64,000 bases of DNA from Asterochloris sp. CNOR1 (Eukaryota > Chlorophyta > Trebouxiophyceae > Trebouxiales > Trebouxiaceae): assembly GCA_963969365.1 (NCBI GenBank), contig OZ017760.1, forward strand, positions 1,922,001 through 1,986,000, given 5' to 3'. The notes below the pieces were generated by a model that searched no databases, was not told the DNA's origin, and saw only the letters and a program-made list of their open reading frames with translations. This document shows, piece after piece, positions 32,972 to 43,500 of the stretch; position 1 is the stretch's first letter; each line of letters begins with the position of its first letter. The translations under genes were made by a program, and so were the position numbers.

Positions 32972-35900
32972 ATGGACCATGGAGACAGGATGAGGCAGAG
33001 GCGCAGATGGTCCAAGCCTGGCTACACCAGGCTGTGCCTGCTGGGAGCTTTCCTGGCGGGGGGTGCCATCATGCTGTTTTGGAGGCTGTGCCGCCTTGGG
33101 GAGCAGGCCTCACTGGGAGGCAATGGCCTGGTGCCTGCAGAGCCCCTGCTGGTCAGCTACAGCTACTTCGAGAAGGTGACTAACCCATGAATGAGCACGT
33201 TGATACATAATGCTTAGTGCCTGGATGCAGATGCACATAGCCTTGGCCAGGTGGCTCTGTTTAGCCAAAGCCTACCACTCTGCTGGCAGGTGGCCCTGCA
33301 GAACTGTCTCAGCCTACATCAAGCAGCTTGTGCTGTGACATCTGCAACGACATCTGCAATGAGGACTTGCCTGTGACGATGTGGGCAACCTGCACTGCCC
33401 TGCCATGAGTGATGCCGGCCAAGCAGCATCTTGTGCAGCAGTTGTGGATCAACGCTGTACATGTCAACCGGCTCAGCCCGTCCAGGGTGCTCCCATGCGC
33501 AATTTGCGGGCTCATGCGCCATTACAGCAGCAGGCTCCCCAGCCTTCCAAGCTGACGGCCCCGGCATGGCAGCCGCTCCTTGTGCACCTCACCATCTCAG
33601 CTGCACTCTGATGCACAGAGCATAGCTTGGTATCTTGATTGTTCCCTGAATGTCTTTGCATGTAGCCACAGCCACGCAGCGGCCTCGCTTCTCCTTGGAT
33701 CCTGGCAGTTGCTCTCTCTCACGAACTGCTCCCTCTGTGAGCTAGGGCTGCATCGTGCTGCAGGACTGTGGTCACCCCACTTGCCCCTGCCCTGCAGTCC
33801 GCGCTGGTCACAATCCAGCACCCCTCTGCAACCTGTTGCAGGACCAGATGGCCATCGAGGATCTCAGGTACTTCATGGCTGTGGGCATGGGTATCTCACA
33901 CTACCACACAGCGCCGGTCAACACAGATGTGGTGCTCCTCGTCAGCGGTGACACATGTGAGCGACCAGCAGTGCTGCAGAGATTGCACAGGAGTCCTGGC
34001 AGGCTCCTGTGCAGTGCTCAGTGCAGGCAGCTGCCAGCCAGATGTTGCCCTGGTTGCCATGTTCTGTTGGCGCAGGGTCCCTGGCAGGCTCCTGTGCAGT
34101 GCCCAGTGCAGGCAGCTGCCAGTCAGGTCTTACCCTGATTGTCATTTCTGTTGTGTGGTCCTCCGGACCCACTGGCAGCAGACCTGCACAGTACACGGCA
34201 GGTGCCAGCCCGGTCTTGCTCTTCTCATACTGCTGTGCTGTGAGGCCCAACCTGTTGAAGCCATGGCTGCACATCACCTGGCAGATACCTGCACAGCTTT
34301 TTGATGCAGGGTTGAAGCTCCTGATTGCGGAGAATTCAGCCAAAAGTGCCAGTATGCAGGCACACAAAAGTACCAGCTCATGTGCAGGCCACCTCTGCTG
34401 ACCGTTGGTGACTCGAAGCCGCTGCCTGCTGGCCACCTGACAGCTGTGCCGAGTCAAGAGCATTGCAGGCAGCAAGGACAAACATCTGCTGCCGCCTGCT
34501 CTGCAGGCACCCCTTGCAACGACATCCTGCAAGACCTGAAGGCCAACCCCAGTGTTCTGGCAGACCTGCCTGCCACTGCCGCCTGGCAGAGGCCCGGCCT
34601 TGATCTGCTGCAGCGGCCCCAGACCACAGACACAGACTTCGCAGTGCACAACATCACTCTGGAGCTTGTCAGGTAGGACCTGGTTGTCTCCTGGTGCATG
34701 AGTATGGGTATGGCAATCTGTCGATGCGGCATGCAGTGCCAAGCATCCTGCAGACGTTTCCAGTCACAGTAGCACCTGGACAGTCAAAATTGACCACTAT
34801 GTTGCATGCTATATGATGTGGCGCAGCCTGACTGTCATTTGTGCAGGCAGCAAGGTACATGATTTCTGTGCTGCGGCTGCTGTCATTCTTGGCAGCTCAT
34901 TGACGAGGTGCACCGTGGTGCACCTCCAGCCCTGGTCAGCAGTGATGAAGGAGTGGAGGTCTTTGTAGTGCTGACATCTCTGTGCCTGCCTGCCCTTGTT
35001 GCAACCCTCTCACAAGCTGAGTCAGGACCCATGATGTAGACTTTCGTCACGTGCTGCTGGCCGCATGTTGTCTTCAGACGATCCAGAAGCTGAGCTGGGA
35101 TCCAGGCACCTCACATGCAGCACACAGCGCATGGCTGAGGTTGTTGTGCATACTTGGGCCCTGCAGGCAGACTGGGCGCTACAGCCGCTACAGCGCGTTC
35201 ATGTTCCTGAACAGCGGCGTGAGGGGTCCCTTCGTGCCGTCCTGGGTGCCCCCGGGGTGGCAGTGGACCATGGCCTTCACCCACAAGCTGCAGGGCAATG
35301 TCGCGGCGGTGTCCTCTTCAGTCACATGCCTGCCGCCCTTAGGTGATGTCACCTCTGCAGTATCTGCGCCACTTCATGACCACAGTTGATGTTGGCACTG
35401 CGCCAAATCACCCTCTTGACATCACTGCCCCTCGTCCTATGCTGTCCAACCACGCTGGGCCAATCCCCCAGCGGTTGCTTGCCCTGCTACCCTCCAGTGG
35501 GATGGACTCAATTGCAGACAGCCGTGGATGAGGACAAGTCAACCACCTTGAAGCACACAATCCAGCTTCCAGTGCCGGTAGCATCGCTGCATTCTGAAGG
35601 CTCATGTGCTGTATTGCGCTCCAGAGACGCTGGTGGCAGGACAGTCCCAATTTTGCTGAGCCCCCCTGTCTTCTCTCCGGAAGTGGCGCAGATACAATGA
35701 CCTGGTCAGTGGCTCAGTGGTCAAGAGCTGAGCAAACTGAGGCCCGGACCTTGCCTGCAGATCTGGGGCAGTATGGCCCCAAGATGGAGACTTGGGCAGT
35801 GGCGCTGCGGGCAGACGCATTGGACCTGGTGATCGGCGCAAACATTTTTGAGCTGCCTCCTGCGAGCAGCCTGGTGATACCATCCTATGCCTTGAGCCGC

Positions 35901-36272
35901 CTGCTCCTGCAGAGCGGGCTCACGTTCACCTCACTGCTCTCAAAGTATCGGGGCGATGTGGACTGGCGGGGCCAGCAGCATTGGCACTGCAATAACAATA
36001 TTCACCCTAGCCGTCACGGCACCTACAGCTCAGGCGGGGGGCAGTTTGGCATCTCCATACACCCCTATGAGACAGTCTTCGTCCCCAGCAGTTGGTTTGT
36101 GGGGGAGCCCCATCTGAGTTTCTATACACAGTGGGCCATGGAGCATGCTGTAGGCAGCTCTGGCACTGACGGCCTTGTTGATGAGGGTTGGTACCGCTAC
36201 GGCATCAGCCCCAAGGCCATTGAGCCAAACAATGCTGAGGAGTGCTTCAGGGTCAGACTCCCCGGACCTTGA
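32972..36272 (+). CDS. Type II membrane protein, putative glycosyltransferase
   Basis: Five exons fit in phase: 32972-33175, 33842-33956, 34507-34672, 35167-35342, 35761-36272, giving 390 residues. The N terminus is basic (RMRQRRRWSK) followed by one hydrophobic segment (LCLLGAFLAGGAIMLFW), the layout of a Golgi type II anchor. The core has YSAFMFLNSGVRGPFVPSW, then W..AF and a VTCLPP strand, then WAVALRADALDLVIGANIFE, then LLSKYRGDVDWRGQQHW. These blocks match an uncharacterised eukaryotic family annotated as glycosyltransferases, in which an R-Y-x-FLNSxxRGP block is the hallmark. Donor, acceptor and exact reaction cannot be told. The divergent neighbour is the PILS gene. The model is complete from ATG to TGA at 36270. 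Confidence 0.75.
33995..34300 (+). repeat. About four ~85-90 bp tandem units in an intron
   Basis: CCTGGCAGGCTCCTGTGCAG followed by a TGC, CAGTGCAGGCAGCTGCCAGYC stretch begins at 33995 and 34080. More decayed units begin near 34170 and 34279. They lie between exons 2 and 3 of the putative glycosyltransferase and explain the open frames there. Confidence 0.75.
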
Positions 36273-36275
36273 ATA

Positions 36276-36311
36276 GACCTTCTGAAGTATGCTGACCTTC
36301 TGAAGTATGCC
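36276..36311 (+). repeat. 18 bp direct repeat just past a stop codon
   Basis: GACCTTCTGAAGTATGCT is followed immediately by GACCTTCTGAAGTATGCC, starting four bases after the TGA of the putative glycosyltransferase, so it lies in the 3' untranslated region. Confidence 0.9.
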
Positions 36312-36489
36312 CAATTGGTGCACAGCACAGATTTGCTGTGCCGCATGATGAAAGCGTTGGTGCCCATCTCCCTTTTGTGACCCTTTGAGGCCTCTTCTGC
36401 TTGTTTTGAATTGCACAACCTGGCACTGAGAAAGCCTATTTCATACAAAGAGCATGTTGGTGTGACACGCACACATTCAGCACCTACCG

Positions 36490-39007
36490 CTAGTTATTGG
36501 GTCCTGATGCTTCAGCCTGGCTTTCATCCAGCCAGTCCTGTTTGTACAAGTGCATCCAGTCTTTGCCCAGACCACCAGATCCATCATCTTCAAAAGCTTC
36601 ATCAATAAAGTCGTCTTCTGGCAGTTTGAGACTGTCTGGCAGGTTGCCCAAGGGCCCAGTACCACCCTCCTTGTGTTCATCTCTATCAGGATAGTCCTCC
36701 ACAATCTCATCATCCTCCCAAGGCTGCTCCAGCTGCAGCCTGATCTTGCTGCTCCGCCACTCATTGGCAGACATCTCCCCACACTGGCCGACCACAGCTT
36801 GGAAGCCTGGCTCAAAGGACCGCTGCGCCATGCGCCGCAGCAGGGTCTTGCCCAGCACAACCTCACCAAGGGGCAGGTGGGCATCCTCGATGCCCTCTGC
36901 CGCGTCTTGCAGAGCGACCATCCAGGTGTCAGCCACTGGCCCCCGTGTCATGGTGAGCCTCCCCGCCTGCAGCTCAGAGGCGCCCCGACCTGCCTCCGCT
37001 GCTCCTGCTGCGGGCGGCGGCGCCGTGTTGCGCTTCAGGAGTCTGCTCCTGCGCTCCAGACTCAGGTCTGTGTCTGTGGGGATGCCGCCCACCAGGAAGG
37101 GTGCCTGGGCTGGGAGAGGATCCTGTGCAGGTGGCCAGCTGCCAGCCAGCTGTGTTCCCTGGTATGTCGGCCCCTGCAGCAGCAGGTCCAGGCCGCTCAA
37201 GTATACACATGCGATGGGGATAAGGTCATCAGGGAACAGGCAGGCTGTGCTGCTGGTGTGAGGTCACCACCACAGCCATGGCCTGCACGGGTAGCAGCAA
37301 TGCAGGGATGCCTGGCTGTTGGTGGACCTCAGGGTGCATGCAAGGTGCCAGCAGCTATGACTCTACACCTTGGGTGGATGCCTGCTCACCAGCGTGCCGC
37401 TGCAGAAGTTGAGGAAGCTCTGGCAGGCTGCAGGTGAGGCTTTGCCATACAGGCCAAACACGACGGTGCCAAGCTTCCTGTCATTGTCCTTTGGGTTCAC
37501 TAGCTGCATGGAACACCTGCGGCAGTACAGCCAAGGTGAGTACGTCCATATGCTGTGAACCTGTTGGGCTACAAGCAGTGAGTGGTCCTTGTGCTTTGTG
37601 CTTTGCTGCAGCAGTCTGCCAAAGGTCACTGCTGAAGCTTCAACGTGCATAAGCGCTGATAGCCATTCCTCATTAGTTACAGTGATATCGCACGCTGACA
37701 CTGCTGCAGCATCCGAGAGGAGAAGGGGGAAAAGGGCTGCCTGCTGGACGCTGGGGCCCAGCAACAATGACGCCAGGCTGCAGCAGACAGGGCAACCTCC
37801 CAGCACCGTGTCACAAAAACAATGTCTTTGACATTGCAAGGCATTGTCAAGACAGGGCATGCTGTCACCAGCAATACTGCTACCTGCATGCCTGGTGAAC
37901 TCAGACCATATGGATTCTGCACGCCAGTGGGTGTGGCACAGCCTCTTGGTGCTAGCAGAGCTGCATAGTGCATCGCACTGGGCTACCACCAGCACTGCAG
38001 CTGTTCCGCTGCTGATCAGCACTGCAGGCCTGCAGCATACTGCATGGGGCATGCCGCATGCAGCCCTGGGTACCAGTCTCGGCATGCTCAATGTTCACCA
38101 CCCTGGTTGTTTGGGTCGGATTGATCATACTCCTGACATCGCGCAGCTCTGTGCACCAGGCACAGCATGCATGGTGCGCACCAGTTTGTGATTTTGGTGT
38201 CAGGCCCTATAGGCACATCGCTCTCCAGAAGGCCCTCCCAGCTGTTGTGGCCCATGGATGCCTTCACCAGGAGCAGCTCAAGGCGGTCGCCTGTGGCAGT
38301 GTCTCGCTCAATGGTCCAGTCTGAGTCTGCACCACATGGCAGGACAGGTGAGGTTAGGTGACATGTTTGCAGGCCAGCAGAATCATGTAAGGGCAATTGT
38401 CCCTTGCATCCCTAAGGGTCCAGTCCCTAAGGGTCCAGTCTTAGTCTGTACCAGCGGGCCCAGCCAAGAGCGTAAGAGCTTGCGCACCATGTACTTGTGA
38501 TGCAGTGGCCTTGAGCAGGGTTGAAAGCAGTGGTGCAGGTTTAGAGGCACCAGGAGGGCATGGGAGTGTCATAGGCCATCAGCAGATTGAGCTGGTGCTG
38601 GGCAAGGCGATGGTCCAGTCTGTTGCTGAGACTAGGTCTACAGTATGAGCCAGGCAACAGCTGAGGTATTAGCTGCTGCTGGCTGTCTGTCTATACACAG
38701 CAACAACAGGCTTGGTGGGGTCTGCAGGGTTGCCGATTGCATCTCAACCCCTGCCAGGGAGGCCTCTTGTTGGCTGTGAGGCACCTGAACGCAGCAACAA
38801 AGCTGATGAGCAGCGCACCCTGTGCAACAATGGGCCCTGGCAGATTGCCTCCCAGCACTTCATCGCCTGCCACGTTGATGCTGATGACCTGAGGCTGGAG
38901 CTTGACAGTGAGGCTGCTGCGTGGGGTGGCAGCAGGGAGCTTGACAGACAGGCTGACGCTGTCCACTGTCTGGCTCCACTCCACACCTGTGCCTGCAGCC
39001 TGCATGG
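36490..39007 (-). CDS. CS (NudC/p23-like) domain fused to a divergent cyclophilin
   Basis: Two folding-related domains in one reading frame. Exons 38999-38819 and 38326-38182 encode a CS domain: VEWSQTVDSVSLSVKLP, VISINVAGDEVLGGNLPGPI, then SDWTIERD and LELLLVKA. The second exon ends in phase 2 and joins 37516-37390 to give DTKITNWCSMQLVNP, GTVVFGLYGKASPAACQSFL, the start of a cyclophilin (peptidyl-prolyl isomerase). The last exon (about 37250-36490) holds LSGLDLLLQG, GRLTMTRGPVADTWMVALQ and LPLGEVVLGKTLLRRM, recognisable as the cyclophilin core but lacking the usual FHRxI and FxxQ catalytic residues, then an acidic tail ending GPNN. It is probably not an active isomerase. An in-frame ATG at about 39007 gives MQAAGTGVEWSQT; an upstream targeting exon is possible. 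The junction after 37390 is not resolved. Confidence 0.65.
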
Positions 39008-39599
39008 CATGCAGAAAGGGTTGCAGTGCCAAGAGGACAAGCAGCCACTCAATCAGGCTCTGTCTGAAAAATCCGCCTCACCTGCCTGAGCACAGCTGCA
39101 GGGACAGGCAACCCCCTGTGCAACATTTTGCAGCGAGATGTCGACCTGTCAGGGCCCACTAGATGAAGTGCATGCTGAAGTGTCCCGCGAAGGATGTCTG
39201 CCTGCATCATGAGGTGGCAAGCAGCACTGCAGGTCACATTAGAATTGCCACAAAGAACGCCAATGCGATCTATCTGACATGTTGCAACATGCGTCAATGT
39301 GCCAAACATTCGTTTCTCGGACTGCTTCAGGAGAGTCTCAAACAATGTGTGCCTTAAAGCCGGCTCAGAACGAGGGCGGATAAACCCCCCCTGAGGGCAA
39401 CGCGTCCCAGATCAAGCTCATGTATTCACGGCTTCCCCCCGTGCCTCGCCGGACCACGACGCTCAGTGGTATCAGCACAGGCCTTGCAGGCATTGCTGGC
39501 TGCTTGCCAATCAGGTTGATGATTTTTGTTCATGATCTTCAGGGCATAGTGCGACGCCAGCTCATAGCAGCTGGGCCTGCCTTCCACATCAGATGCTGT

Positions 39600-39722
39600 G
39601 CAAAACCACTGGCATGGCAAGCTGCTGCCAGGCCTCATTGTGTGCCTTCTGCAGGAAGCCTTCGCCGTAGCTCAGATTTAAGGCAAGGTTGGCCCTGGCT
39701 TCCCTAGACAAAGGCAAGGCCT
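39600..39722 (-). other. Possible orphan exon upstream of the CS-cyclophilin gene
   Basis: A minus-strand open segment after an AG (39722) reads EALPLSREARANLALNLSYG and then KAHNEAWQQLAMP before a possible GTGGTT donor. A second frame just beyond reads GRPSCYELASHYALKIMNKN. Both look coding but are offset by a frame with no room for an intron. This may be a damaged exon or a sequence error. I do not recognise the family. Confidence 0.25.
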
Positions 39723-40572
39723 CCTGTCAAAAATCACTATGCTGCCCTGTACCACTCTGCAGGCTCCCATGCCGCAAGCATGGAGAGCAGCTGGGCTGTA
39801 CTGCCGTGGCTGCGTCCAGAAGCCAGCTTGTCTGGAGTGCAATTGAGGGCTGCACATCTGATTCAAAAGTGGTGAAAGCATGGATCCACACCTTCCAGGA
39901 GATTTTCTGACTCCTGCTGGCTTCTTGACAGTCTTTGCTGCAGCTGGTAACCTTTGCTTGACTGTGCATTTGTGGCTGGAAGGCTGGGTAGGCTTGTTTC
40001 AAGAGGAGCACCAGCTGATTTCACAGCACGTATGAATGGTCGACCAAGGCATGGCAAATCTAGCAACTGGTCCAGGCGAGGGAACGTGCTGAGGAAGATG
40101 ACCGCGGAGTGGCCCACAAACATTCTTCTGACAGATCAATCAGGGTACAGGTGACACTTGGCTTCATCTGGTATTGCAATCGTCTGATCTTCAATCGTTT
40201 GATACTGCAATCGTCTGGTCTAGTTTCGTCTCATTCAAAAGCAGCTGCCCCCAGGTCTGGTCAACGATCTCACAATTGAAATGCTTGTCACTTACTGCTG
40301 GGCACCTGATCTGAGGGCAAGTCCCTTTCACCCGAGGAGATCCTCCTTACTGAGCGTCCCGCCCGCACCCGAACGAGTGAGTCTGTTGGCCAGCTTCTTG
40401 CACGACACGCACTGCAGCAATGCATCTGATGGTATGCGAGCTGGAGTAGCCTCCTGCTGCACTGCCCCAGTGCACCTCGAGCTGATCTGAGCAATATCCT
40501 TCTCTGCAGGCCACTCGCCTTCCCAGGCTGCTGCTTTCTGCAGCATCTGCCAAAGCGTCCACTGTGCTGGCC
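39723..40572. promoter_or_regulatory. Divergent intergenic region with short direct repeats
   Basis: Upstream of the DUF2828 start. Between about 40170 and 40222 the motif TGCAATCGTCTG occurs twice, with a related CTTCAATCGTTTGAT between. This could be a cluster of binding sites, but nothing proves it. No other feature is seen. Confidence 0.35.
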
Positions 40573-43500
40573 ATGACCTCTACCCAGTCCCCTGGAGCTG
40601 CCAGCAGTGCTCAGCAGGCTGGTCTGAGCTACGCTGCGGTGCTCACAAGTGAGCCCTGATCCATCTGGGCCTGCATCACCCACTGCTACGCAAGTATACC
40701 CTCTCTTGTGCAAGCCAAGGGTACATATACTGCCTGTCTGCCTCCAGACTGCCCGCTGCGCCAGGCAGAGCACGCAGCTGGCGGCTGAAGTTGTCTCGAA
40801 CTTGGCAGCAGCTACCCCTCACCAGGAATCGTGGCACCATCCCATGCTGCTCATCCCCTGACAATGCTGCCTTCACCCTGTTCTGCAGGCAACCTAGAGG
40901 CTGCCCAGCCTGCACAGGCACAGGCACAGGGAGCGACGCGCGCTGCTAAGTCCCCTCGCCTGAGTAGCTGCTTGGCCACCAGACCTGGGGCCGAGGCCCA
41001 GCCTGACGATGCTGCACTACAGGTGAGAGCCTTATCAGCTTGATCAACCCCCCCCACGGGCTCAGCAGTCTTGATAGCATAGCATCGTGCTGTGCTGGGT
41101 TTGGGCCCACCGTGATAGAGAAGCTGGCACCTTTTTCAAGTCACCTGCACAGCAGCCTGTCAAGGGCCCAGTGCTTCAGGCCCGCCACACTGCCAGCTCT
41201 CAGACCTCTGGTATCAGCATCTAGCTGTGCTGGACGTGTGCGCTTTCACCCACCTTCCAGTGGGTCCACACCATCGTTACGCACCGGCAACCCACCCCAA
41301 AAGTCTCAGTTGCTGTAATGCAGACTCTTGTGCGCTGCTGAGCCCCTGTCCCCAGTGTGCTTGCGGTGTGTAGCATCAAGGTTGTGCACAAGCACGTGCT
41401 GGGCCTGAGCCCTCCTGACCCTGCCAGGTGTCCAGCTCAAGCTATTAACGCCCGCCTGACAGTCTTAACACCTGTGTTGCAGGCGTCCTTTGCTATGAGC
41501 CAGTGCATCGTGTGCATATGCAACCTGATGTGCATGCAAGATGTGCTGGCCCCTTGGCCAATGGCATGCGCCACCTCCTCCCTGCCAGGTGTGCGCCATC
41601 ACTCTGCACCTCCCACCATTGCACCACTTACTTTGAGTTCATGTGCCGCAGGCACCCCGCAATGACAAGTCGTTGCGCCTCAGCAGCAAGCTGCGTGCGC
41701 CTGGCACCAGGGCTGACTGCACCACAATTCCCGTGGGGCAGCTGGTGGGCGTCAACAGCACCGAGCTCAAAGCAATGCTGAGTGAGGCCGCCCATGCTGT
41801 CCTGGAGAGCAGGCCCAGCACGCAACAGGTGTGTTGCCTGAGCTTGATGTTTATAGGGATGCACTCGAAAATCCAGCTCAGGCTGTATTGCATTGCCGTC
41901 TCTAGCCATGGTGTTTCGCATGTTGCATGTTGCATGTTGCACCTTGCGCTCTGCTTTAGAATTTGCAGTCATGCACGTGCAGTGCACCAAGCTGCCCTGG
42001 ACCACGCGTCCAGTGGTGAGCAGGCGTCTATCTCAGCACATGACAGGAAGCCCTGTTGGCAGCAGCCCAGCACAGCGCACGCCTCCTGTCTCTTCCTAGG
42101 AGGCCTGCAGGTAGCCCGGAAGCACTCCCACAGCGATGACCCCAAGCCATCCAGCACAGACTTCCAGAATTATTCCCTGGCAAATCACAACTTCTCCTGC
42201 TGTGCATGCAGGTGGGCCAGAAGTGCCCCTCAAGCATCACCGCAGCAGATAGGCTTGCGCTCTGCACCTTCTCCGGAACCATGCTGACCCTTCTTGTGTG
42301 CCTTCAGATCCTTACAAGCATCCCCACAGTAATGCGCAAGCAGCCAGCAGCATGTTTGGTGTTTCTCTGCTTGCAGGCTGGCCAGACAAAACCCCTGCTC
42401 CTTTCAGAAAGTGTCTTGTCCAGCAACACTTGTGCCTCTGCGAGCAGGTGGGCCAGAAACGTCCCCACACCGATACCGGGGCAGCTGTGGAACAGCTTAG
42501 CGCCGCTTTCATTGATCTGATGGCGGGGGTCCAGGACAGCCGTGTGCTTGTCTTGACTGAGAATGGGGCCCTCACCAATGCTTCCAGTGGCTCTGCGGCA
42601 GTGGACTTCTTCTTCAACGTGGCCGACACCACCAACAGCAAGGCAGCCAGGCAGTTCCTGGAGCAGGTGGGCATTGGGGTGCTGTGCAGTGAGACTCTGT
42701 TGGGAGCCCTGGTCCTCCTGTTGGCGCAGCCGCAGGCTTGATTCCATGCCTCCTGTCTAGGTGACGGGCGCCCCTCCTGGGGCATGCGCTCCTGCTGACC
42801 ACAAACTTTCACCAGCCATTCCCCTCAATTTGTGCAAGGCCCAGCGCTAGCACTGAATGGCGCTCGACATGGCCCCCTGGAAAAGCTGCGATGTCCTTCT
42901 GCCTTCAAGCTCCTTGATTGCACCCTTCCTGTCTTGGCGCAGTAGCAGGCCGGGGCTGAGGACCCCTGGAGGCTGCGCCTGATAAGCCAGGCCCCTCAAG
43001 GGCTCTTTGCTTGTATGAAGGGGCCCTGTCTGCAATTGTGGAACCTGGCATCTGGTGTAGCCAGATTTGGCTGTCTTGTCACAAGCCCGGCTCATAGCCG
43101 CTTGTTTACACCATCTGTGGCGATGACAGACCAGACATGAGCTCAGATTGACTCAGTCATGTGTATGCACCTGCCTGCAGGCCTGGGCTGAGGACCCTCT
43201 GGAGGCGCTGCGCCTGGTGGCCCAGCTGCGGGACATCCGCAACGGGAAGGGGGTCACCGCCGCAGGGCAGGAGTGCCTGACCTGGCTGCAGGAGCGTCAC
43301 CCCCTGACCCTGGCGGCCAATCTGGAGGAAGTCGTGCGGGTGAGTTGGAGCTGTCATTGCGCCTGTAGTGGACAGCAGCACAGGTGGTGCAGGATAGTGC
43401 TACAGTCCTGACTCAATTGGCGGCAGCTGGTGGCATTCAGCCTGGAGAGGGCTTTTCAGGTGGGCGCGTCTTGTTGCGCTGTCAGGGGGCCTTGCAGCGA

